NCBI GenBank assembly: GCA_027083485.1
Contig: JALWOO010000798.1
Location: 1-11,105, forward strand
From: Amylibacter sp.
GTDB taxonomy: Bacteria > Pseudomonadota > Alphaproteobacteria > Rhodobacterales > Rhodobacteraceae
Reading direction: 5' to 3'
DNA: 11,105 nt
The position numbers and the translations under genes were made by a program. The notes beneath the pieces are model-generated. The model was given only the letters and a program-made list of their open reading frames with translations. It did no database searches and was not told the DNA's origin. Within the stretch, counting starts at the first letter, position 1. The number at the start of each line of letters is the position of its first letter. Positions 6,258-11,105 of the stretch are shown in pieces.

Positions 6258-7110
6258 GTGGCTGCGGGGGTACGGATTGATTGCTGGTTGTTGCCAGTCT
6301 TGCAAGGCGGCTTTGGCCGGTTTCCAGATTTCCACCTGCAAAGGATAACAGGCGGCGGTGTCGCTGGAATGCTCTGCACTGCAATCACCGCCCGGACAGG
6401 CGGACAGCGCGCCGAGCAGGTCTATTTCCGCAAAAAACTCCAGATAATCGCCGGGGCGCACGGGGCTGGCCTTCATGAAATACTGGTGTGTGTCGGGGGT
6501 GAAGCCGGTCAGCATGAACACATTCAGCACATCATGCACCAGCATTTCGGCCTGATGAAGCGGCTGGCCGCTGTGGGCTGCCAAGGCGCGGGTCAGGTAG
6601 GAGTGGCAGCAATAATGGTAATTATTGCCGGTTAACAGCCGGTTTATATAGGGATCGCAACGGGTGCCTATCACGTCATGCACAGAACCGCCGTCCTGAT
6701 CCCAGCCGTACCAGTCCAGCGTGTCACAACTGATTGTGGCCATCGGGCGCAGATAGGGAAAACTGCTCCAGAGCCGATCTCCGGTGCTGACATGGGTGCC
6801 ATGCAGGGCGCGGGTTTTGCCGGAATAGAACCGCTCGTTCAGGTCATGCAGGTAGCCACAGGTTCAGATCCCCCACCTGCGGGCCGTCAATGCTGACAAT
6901 GCGGCAGAAATGGCCTGCGGGAACCGTGAAACAAGCGGTATCACGCGGCGTGATGATTACGGTTTTAAGGTGTGTCATATCCTGCCTTGCCTGTTCCAGA
7001 AGTGCCATATCCGGTTTGGGCAGGGTATCCACAGGGTAACAGACCACCGGCGACAGGGCTTTGCGTTTGGCGGCATCGGGCGGGGCAGGGTGTTGCGGAT
7101 TTTGTTTCAT
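6249..7110 (-). pseudogene. DUF1989 urea-carboxylase-associated protein, frameshifted
   Basis: The gene encodes a DUF1989 (PF09347) protein, the family of urea-carboxylase-associated proteins that includes the carboxyguanidine deiminase subunits CgdA and CgdB. It is split by one frameshift. Codons 1-85 read from ATG at 7110 to the TGG ending at 6856, finishing in SIDGPQVGDLNLW. In that frame a stop comes four codons later (6844-6846). Skipping the single C at 6855 restores a frame open to 6249, beginning YLHDLNERFYSGKTRALHG and running through GDRLWSSFPYLRPMATI, the HDVIGTRCDPY block and LSACPGGDCS, all typical of the family. Joined, the protein has about 286 residues. Its ATG overlaps the permease stop (TGATG), so translation is probably coupled. 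The long intact downstream frame means either a recent one-base insertion or a sequencing error; no slippery site is visible. If real, the product is an 88-residue fragment. Confidence 0.85.
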
Positions 7111-8993
7111 CAGAACACTATATTCATCATCACCAGCGAGACCACCAGAAACAGCACCGTCATCATGCCGCCGGTCTTGACGAAATCCATCACCTTATAA
7201 CCGGCTGGTCCCATGATCAGGGCGTTTACCTGATGGGTCGGGATCAGGAAAGAGTTGGAGGTGGAAATCGCAACCGTCATGGCGAAAATCGCGGGATCGC
7301 CGCCAGAGGCCACGGCTATTGAGACGGCCAGCGGTACCAGCAAAACCGTGGCACCCACGTTGGACATGATCAGAGTCAGAACCGTTGCCAGTATCGCTAC
7401 ACCGGCCTGCAAGGACCAGATCGGCCAGCCATCCAATACTTGCAGGATCAACTGGGCCATCCATTCCGCGGTGCCGGTATTTTGCACCGCTTGCCCAAGC
7501 GGAATCAGGCTGGCCAGCAAAAACACCGTGTTCCAGCTGACGGCGGTATAGGCCTCGTCCACCGACAGAACCTTGGTCACGATCATGCCTGTGGCTCCGA
7601 CCAGCAGACACAGCGACAGGCGCACATCGGTGAACAGCACCAGCGAAATTGCGATGGCAAAGAACAGCAAGGCCCAGCCGACCTTGTGGGGGCGCATTTC
7701 CTCTTGCGGGTAATCGGAGGTCACAACCACGTAGGAACGCCGCTCGTCTACCCGCACCAGCTGTTCCCAGGGGATATGAACCACCAGTGTATCGCCAGCA
7801 CGAAAGGGTTCGCGCCCGACAAGGCTGGCTTTGTGGTGTTCGTTTTCCACATGGCTCAGGGTTTCGCCACCCCGATGAATGGCCAGCATCGACATATCGT
7901 AAATCTTGCGCAACTCCAGCTCCCGCGCGGTTTTGCCGATGGCGCGGCTGTTGGGGGGGATGACGATTTCCGCCACCCCTGAATGGGTCGGGGCGAAATC
8001 CTCTGCGAATACATCCAGTTCGGGATGCACGATCAGGTCGTAATCCTCGGCCAGCTCCTCGACCACCTTGCGATGGCCCATAACGGCCAGACGGGCAGGG
8101 GTCTTTATCGTGGTTTTTACCGGTGGCGCGATCTGGCGGCGGTTTTCCATCAGGCTGCCGATGATATAAACGTGGTTGGCATCCATCACATCGGCGATGG
8201 TTTCGCCGAGCAGAATATTGCCCTCGGGGACCTCGACCTCGAACAGGTCCACATCCAGCCCGTAAATCCGTCGCATGTAGTCCTTCATGGAACTGCCCGA
8301 AGTGGCATCTTCGCGCAATGCGGCACCGGGCAAGACCCATTTCCCGAACAGCATAAAATACAAAATACCGGTGGCAATCAGGCTCAACCCGATCGGGGTG
8401 ACAGAGAACAGGCCAAAAGGTTGCATTTGCTGGGACTTCGGCAGGGTTTCATTGGCGGTCAGAATCAGCTCGTTCAGCAGGATCATCGGGGAGGAGCCGA
8501 CCAGCGTCATGGTGCCGCCCAGAATTGCGCAAAAGCCCATTGGCATCAACAGACGGGACAGGGGAATACTGGTGCGGGCCGAAATGCGGGATACCACCGG
8601 CAAAAACAGCGCTGCCGCGCCCACGTTCTGCATGAAAGAAGAAATCACCCCTACGGTACCGGAAATAATCGGAATGATCCGCTGTTCCGTGCTGCCGCCG
8701 TATTTCAGAATTGCGGCGGCGACCTTGGACATCAAGCCGGTTTTATCCAGTCCGGCACCGATAATCATCACCGCAATAATCGACATGACCGCGTTGGAGG
8801 CAAAGCCGTCAAACAAATGGTTTACATCTGCCAAACCGGCCAATGGCGGAAAATAGCTCAGCCCGCCGAGCAGCACCATGACAATAATTGCCGCCAGATC
8901 GACCCGCACAATTTCTGAAATAAACAGGAAAACCGTAAAAGCCAACAGGCCCAATACCACCATCATCTCCAGATTTAAGGTAACGGCTTCCAT
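7110..8993 (-). CDS. SLC13-type anion permease with two RCK_C (TrkA-C) domains
   Basis: The product is a 627-residue inner-membrane transporter of the divalent anion:sodium symporter/SLC13 (CitMHS-like) superfamily. The N-terminal membrane half (about 8-225) carries SFMQNVGAAALFLP (119-132) and GGTMTLVGSSPMILLN (159-174). A soluble middle of about 200 residues (about 235-430) contains two RCK_C-like domains, the second around AEIVIPPNSRAIGKTARELE. The C-terminal membrane half (about 436-627) carries LIMSNVGATVLLVPLAVSIA (541-560) and TSNSFLIPTHQVNALIMGP (578-596). The internal symmetry (SSP and TSN segments near re-entrant loops) and the RCK_C insertion match the bacterial and algal sulfate/anion permease group. 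The substrate cannot be read from sequence; sulfate, dicarboxylates or another anion are possible. AAGGGGA lies eight bases before the start at 8993. Its stop overlaps the DUF1989 start. Confidence 0.93.
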   Translation of the reverse strand: MEAVTLNLEMMVVLGLLAFTVFLFISEIVRVDLAAIIVMVLLGGLSYFPPLAGLADVNHLFDGFASNAVMSIIAVMIIGAGLDKTGLMSKVAAAILKYGGSTEQRIIPIISGTVGVISSFMQNVGAAALFLPVVSRISARTSIPLSRLLMPMGFCAILGGTMTLVGSSPMILLNELILTANETLPKSQQMQPFGLFSVTPIGLSLIATGILYFMLFGKWVLPGAALREDATSGSSMKDYMRRIYGLDVDLFEVEVPEGNILLGETIADVMDANHVYIIGSLMENRRQIAPPVKTTIKTPARLAVMGHRKVVEELAEDYDLIVHPELDVFAEDFAPTHSGVAEIVIPPNSRAIGKTARELELRKIYDMSMLAIHRGGETLSHVENEHHKASLVGREPFRAGDTLVVHIPWEQLVRVDERRSYVVVTSDYPQEEMRPHKVGWALLFFAIAISLVLFTDVRLSLCLLVGATGMIVTKVLSVDEAYTAVSWNTVFLLASLIPLGQAVQNTGTAEWMAQLILQVLDGWPIWSLQAGVAILATVLTLIMSNVGATVLLVPLAVSIAVASGGDPAIFAMTVAISTSNSFLIPTHQVNALIMGPAGYKVMDFVKTGGMMTVLFLVVSLVMMNIVF

Positions 8994-9012
8994 GTATTTC
9001 CCCTTAAAAGTC

Positions 9013-9030
9013 TTGCCGCCATAGTGGCAA
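9013..9030. promoter_or_regulatory. Imperfect 18-bp palindrome upstream of the permease
   Basis: TTGCCGCCATAGTGGCAA has matching arms in seven of nine positions and contains the perfect inner palindrome GCCA-TAG-TGGC. It lies about 20 bases upstream of the permease start, between a possible -35 (TTTACA on the minus strand, near 9045-9050) and the ribosome binding site, the position expected of an operator. No regulator can be named. Confidence 0.3.
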
Positions 9031-9131
9031 CTTATGCGCGCCCTGTAAACCTAGGCCACTGTGTCCCGAATTCCATTAATCTTTAATTATCTTCGGCGGG
9101 GTGCGCCAAAACGCCCCGTAAGACAGGGGGG

Positions 9132-10103
9132 CTATCGTCGCTGATCCATGGCTTTTGCCAAGACACACATCAATTCAAACATCACCGAAATACCCAGCCA
9201 GGCCGTGCCGCCACTGGCATCAAAGGGAGGCGATACTTCAACCAGATCACAGCCCACCAAATTGACCCCTTCCAGTTCACGCACCACCTGCAAGGCCTGA
9301 AAGCTGTTTGGTCCGCCGACTTCAGGCGTGCCGGTTCCCGGTGCATAGGCCGGATCGATAAAATCGATGTCATAGGTGCAATAGGCGGGGTGATCGCCCA
9401 GTACATCGCGGGCCTGTGCCATGACATCCTTGATGCCGCGTTCAAAGAATTCCTCGATGCGGATGATGGTGACGCCTTGTTCGCGGCCCCATTCTACATC
9501 CTCGGTGTTATAGGCGGTGCCGCGAATGCCGATCTGGATGAATCGCTTCGGGTCAACCAACCCTTCCTCGATGGCACGGCGAAACGGGGTGCCATGGGTG
9601 AATTTGCTGCCGTTGAAATAGCTGTCAAACAGGTCGGTGTGACTGTCAAACTGGATCAACCCCAATGGCCCGTCTTGCGCCAGCCCGCGCAGTACCGGCA
9701 GTGTGACCAGATGGTCGCCCCCTGCCGTCATCGGCGTGATGCCCTGCTCTGTCAGGTTTTTGTAAAAGGTGCTGATCTGGTCCATTGCCCGCATCATATC
9801 CGCCGGATTGGCCCCCACATCCCCGAGATCCGCGCAATTGACCAAAGCAAAAGGATTGATACCGCTGACGGGATTTATTTCGCGGATCATGGTGGAATAG
9901 TCCCGTAATTGGCGCGGTCCATGGCGCGGGCCGGGTCTGTTGGTGGTTCCCGCATCCCAAGGCACCCCGATCAGGCCCATTTCCACATCAGCATATTCGG
10001 CGTCGTTCGGGGCAAGTACCGGCAGACGCATAAAGCTTGGCACACCGGCAAAACGGGGTAGGTCGATGCCGGAGACCGGCTGAAAGAAGGATTTGGGAGG
10101 CAT
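9132..10103 (-). CDS. speB: Agmatinase-family ureohydrolase
   Basis: The enzyme belongs to the arginase/agmatinase family, which uses a two-metal centre (Mn or Ni) to hydrolyse guanidino compounds to urea and an amine. From ATG 10103 it has 323 residues. All metal ligands are present: H131 in AGGDH, D153/H155/D157 in FDSHTD, and D245/D247 in YDIDFIDPAYAPGTGTPE. H170 in THGTPFRRA and E289 in VEVSPPFD complete the site. The symbol denotes the family. The substrate could be agmatine, guanidinobutyrate, guanidinopropionate or guanidine, and GVPWDAGTTNRPGPRHGP is shared among these. The start at 10103 (MPPKSFFQPVSG) is preferred to a TTG at 10187, whose 28 extra residues show no homology and would overlap the divergent gene. 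Its ribosome binding site is weak. It lies 138 bases upstream of the permease on the same strand. Confidence 0.92.
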   Translation of the reverse strand: MPPKSFFQPVSGIDLPRFAGVPSFMRLPVLAPNDAEYADVEMGLIGVPWDAGTTNRPGPRHGPRQLRDYSTMIREINPVSGINPFALVNCADLGDVGANPADMMRAMDQISTFYKNLTEQGITPMTAGGDHLVTLPVLRGLAQDGPLGLIQFDSHTDLFDSYFNGSKFTHGTPFRRAIEEGLVDPKRFIQIGIRGTAYNTEDVEWGREQGVTIIRIEEFFERGIKDVMAQARDVLGDHPAYCTYDIDFIDPAYAPGTGTPEVGGPNSFQALQVVRELEGVNLVGCDLVEVSPPFDASGGTAWLGISVMFELMCVLAKAMDQRR

Positions 10104-10186
10104 GATACAGTCACATTGGCTATTTCGGAGAAAGGGAAAACGGCTTAGGTTAAATCCAGTTAACGCCAGAGGGAGGCTGAAAATCA
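10104..10186. promoter_or_regulatory. Divergent promoter region, ureohydrolase and SDR
   Basis: This 83-base gap separates two divergent genes and must hold the promoters for both. GGAGG at 10172-10176 is the ribosome binding site of the dehydrogenase. I see no clear -35/-10 pair and no convincing palindrome. The close divergent arrangement suggests shared control. Confidence 0.4.
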
Positions 10187-10924
10187 ATGGGAAAAACCAT
10201 CGTCATCACAGGGGCCGGTAGCGGTATCGGGGCCACAACGGCGCGGCATTTTCTGGACAGGGGGTGGCAGGTGGCACTGATCGGGCGGCGTTCGGCTCCG
10301 TTGGAACAGGTGGCCGAGGGCGGGGGCAAAGCGTTGGTTCTGGCCTGTGATGTTGCCGATGAAGCGGCTGTCGAGGCCGGTTTTGACCGGATCGCGGAGT
10401 ATTTTGGCCGTATTGATACCCTGTTCAACAATGCCGGAATCGGGGCTTTTGGCGGGACCATTGACCAGATTTCCGTGGCTGATTGGCGGGCGTGTATTGA
10501 TGTGAATCTGACCGGTAGTTTTATTTGCGCGCGTGCGGCTTTTCGGCATATGCGCAGCCAGAGGCCGATGGGGGGGCGGATTATCAATAACGGTTCGATT
10601 TCAGCCCATGCCCCCCGGCCCGGATCGGCTCCCTATACGGCCTCCAAACACGCGATTACCGGATTGACCAAGACCATCGCGCTTGATGGGCGGGCGTTTG
10701 ATATTACCTGCGGGCAGATTGATATCGGCAATGCAATGACGGAAATCACCACATCCTTTGCTGAAGGGGTGTTGCAACCGGATGGCCAGATCCGTCCCGA
10801 GCCGACAATGGATGTGCAAGATGTGGCAGAGGCCGTTTGGTACATGGCGACATTGCCGCCGGAAGTGAATGTGTTGAATATGACCGTGATGGCGGCCAAG
10901 ATGCCTTTTGTCGGGCGGGGATAA
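10187..10924 (+). CDS. Short-chain dehydrogenase/reductase (SDR)
   Basis: The product is a 245-residue classical SDR, an NAD(P)-dependent cytoplasmic oxidoreductase acting on an alcohol or ketone. The glycine motif TGAGSGIG is at residues 8-15, D55 at the end of a beta strand, NNAG at 81-84, N107 in the helix, and the catalytic S137, Y150 and K154 (YTASK) are all present. R34 and R35 after the second strand suggest preference for NADP. The C-terminal part is unlike FabG (no VNGG tail; it ends VLNMTVMAAKMPFVGRG), so a fatty acid role is unlikely. GGAGG ten bases upstream supports the start at 10187. It is divergent from the ureohydrolase with an 83-base gap, so it may act on the same substrate's breakdown product, for example an aldehyde or alcohol, but this is only inferred from position. 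Confidence 0.93.
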   Translation: MGKTIVITGAGSGIGATTARHFLDRGWQVALIGRRSAPLEQVAEGGGKALVLACDVADEAAVEAGFDRIAEYFGRIDTLFNNAGIGAFGGTIDQISVADWRACIDVNLTGSFICARAAFRHMRSQRPMGGRIINNGSISAHAPRPGSAPYTASKHAITGLTKTIALDGRAFDITCGQIDIGNAMTEITTSFAEGVLQPDGQIRPEPTMDVQDVAEAVWYMATLPPEVNVLNMTVMAAKMPFVGRG

Positions 10925-10934
10925 AGAGAGAAAT

Positions 10935-10976
10935 GCCTCCGGCGGGGATATTGGGACGAATTCGAAAAGAAAAACA
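10935..10976. repeat. Possible dispersed Rhodobacteraceae intergenic element
   Basis: The stretch starts GCCTCCGGCGGGGATATT and ends in an A/G-rich tract (GAAAAGAAAAACAGG), immediately after the dehydrogenase stop. From memory, sequences of this kind (a CCTCCGGCGGG core, ATATT, then an AG-rich tail) recur downstream of genes in Rhodobacteraceae genomes. The core CCTCCGGCGGGG is partly self-complementary and could form a small hairpin. Only one copy is in this window, so the repeat nature is not shown here. Confidence 0.35.
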
Positions 10977-11000
10977 GGAGGGAGCGGTCATGCAGGCAAT

Positions 11001-11025
11001 AAAAAACCCCGCCAAAAGCGGGGTT
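11001..11025 (-). terminator. Rho-independent terminator for the gene at the right edge
   Basis: The arms AACCCCGC (11005-11012) and GCGGGGTT (11018-11025) pair perfectly around a 5-base loop. Read on the minus strand, the stem is followed by a run of six T (11006-11001), a classical intrinsic terminator. A smaller hairpin (CGCC-TTT-GGCG then TTTT, 11042-11032) precedes it. It lies 36 bases beyond the stop of the minus-strand gene that enters from the right edge. On the plus strand no T-run follows, so it does not serve the dehydrogenase. Confidence 0.9.
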
Positions 11026-11061
11026 CCAAAACGCCAAAGGCGAATTTATCAGCTGTAAAGC

Positions 11062-11105
11062 TTATTCTGCCAGTTTCAATTCGCTGGCAGCTTCACGACC
11101 GTTAC
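11062..11105 (-). CDS. C-terminus of a minus-strand gene, possibly a cold-shock protein
   Basis: Only the last 14 codons plus stop (TAA, 11062-11064) are visible. The frame reads NGREAASELKLAE and then stops; the other two minus frames are interrupted within this stretch. A strong intrinsic terminator follows 36 bases downstream, confirming a real transcription unit ends here. The ending resembles the C-terminal strand of Rhodobacteraceae cold-shock domain proteins, which often finish with a GRE/GRxSA...L.LA pattern. The fragment is too short to be certain of the family. Confidence 0.5.
   Translation of the reverse strand, partial: NGREAASELKLAE

Noticed and set aside
5721..6635. 304-codon plus-strand ORF
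   Set aside because: It is antisense to the O-methyltransferase and DUF1989 genes, has low-complexity Arg/Cys-rich content and no recognisable domain or ribosome binding site.
7195..8340. 381-codon minus-strand ORF in another frame of the permease
   Set aside because: It lies in an alternative frame within the permease gene, is Arg/Gly-rich and matches no family.
7983..8918. 311-codon plus-strand ORF opposite the permease
   Set aside because: It is a shadow of a well-supported membrane protein gene; its His/Gln/Asn/Gly-rich composition is what antisense reading of hydrophobic codons gives.
9097..9118. Hairpin CGGGG...CCCCG just past the ureohydrolase gene as a terminator
   Set aside because: The stem is short with a bulge and no T-run follows on the minus strand, so a terminator cannot be claimed; read-through into the permease remains possible.
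10104..10187. N-terminal extension of the ureohydrolase to a TTG at 10187
   Set aside because: The extra 28 residues have no family similarity and would reach the start codon of the divergent dehydrogenase.

Overview
This window looks like chromosomal DNA from an alphaproteobacterium, most likely of the Rhodobacteraceae (Roseobacter group). Three things point there: an ethylmalonyl-CoA mutase typical of the ethylmalonyl-CoA pathway, a fabD-fabG pair, and moderately GC-rich DNA with short, tightly packed intergenic gaps. There is no phage, transposase, CRISPR array, rRNA or tRNA. Most genes belong to well-known families, and I see no clearly new multi-gene system.

Layout. (1) 1-1606, plus strand: the 3' part of fabD (its first roughly 26 codons lie off the window) followed by fabG, a fatty-acid synthesis operon. 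acpP, often the next gene in proteobacteria, is absent. (2) 1615-2476: a small single-domain cupin gene (minus) divergent from an Lrp/AsnC-type regulator (plus), a natural regulator-target pair. (3) 2473-2940, minus: a DUF962/Mpo1-like membrane protein whose stop codon overlaps the regulator's stop tail to tail. (4) 3082-5028, plus: ecm/meaA, the B12-dependent ethylmalonyl-CoA mutase, preceded by a gap rich in TTGCG/CGCAA palindromic elements. (5) 5029-5373: 345 bases outside the large genes. They hold a very small gene (5032-5139, minus) for a putative exported 35-residue peptide, its possible promoter, and two adjoining perfect inverted repeats.

(6) 5374-10103, all minus. In order of transcription: an agmatinase-type ureohydrolase, an SLC13-type anion permease with two RCK_C domains, a DUF1989 (urea-carboxylase-associated) gene that starts on the permease stop codon (TGATG) but carries a one-base frameshift, and a TylF/macrocin-type O-methyltransferase. 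The ureohydrolase and DUF1989 families both act on guanidino/urea-type compounds. With the permease between them, uptake and hydrolysis of such a compound is a reasonable but unproven reading. (7) 10187-10924, plus: a short-chain dehydrogenase divergent from the ureohydrolase. (8) 10925-11105: a possible dispersed repeat, a strong minus-strand rho-independent terminator, and the C-terminus of a minus-strand gene, possibly a cold-shock protein.

The points most worth a second look are the single-base frameshift in the DUF1989 gene, the unlisted small secreted peptide gene, the palindromic elements upstream of ecm, a 14-bp repeat found upstream of two minus-strand genes, and an abrupt low-GC patch inside ecm.
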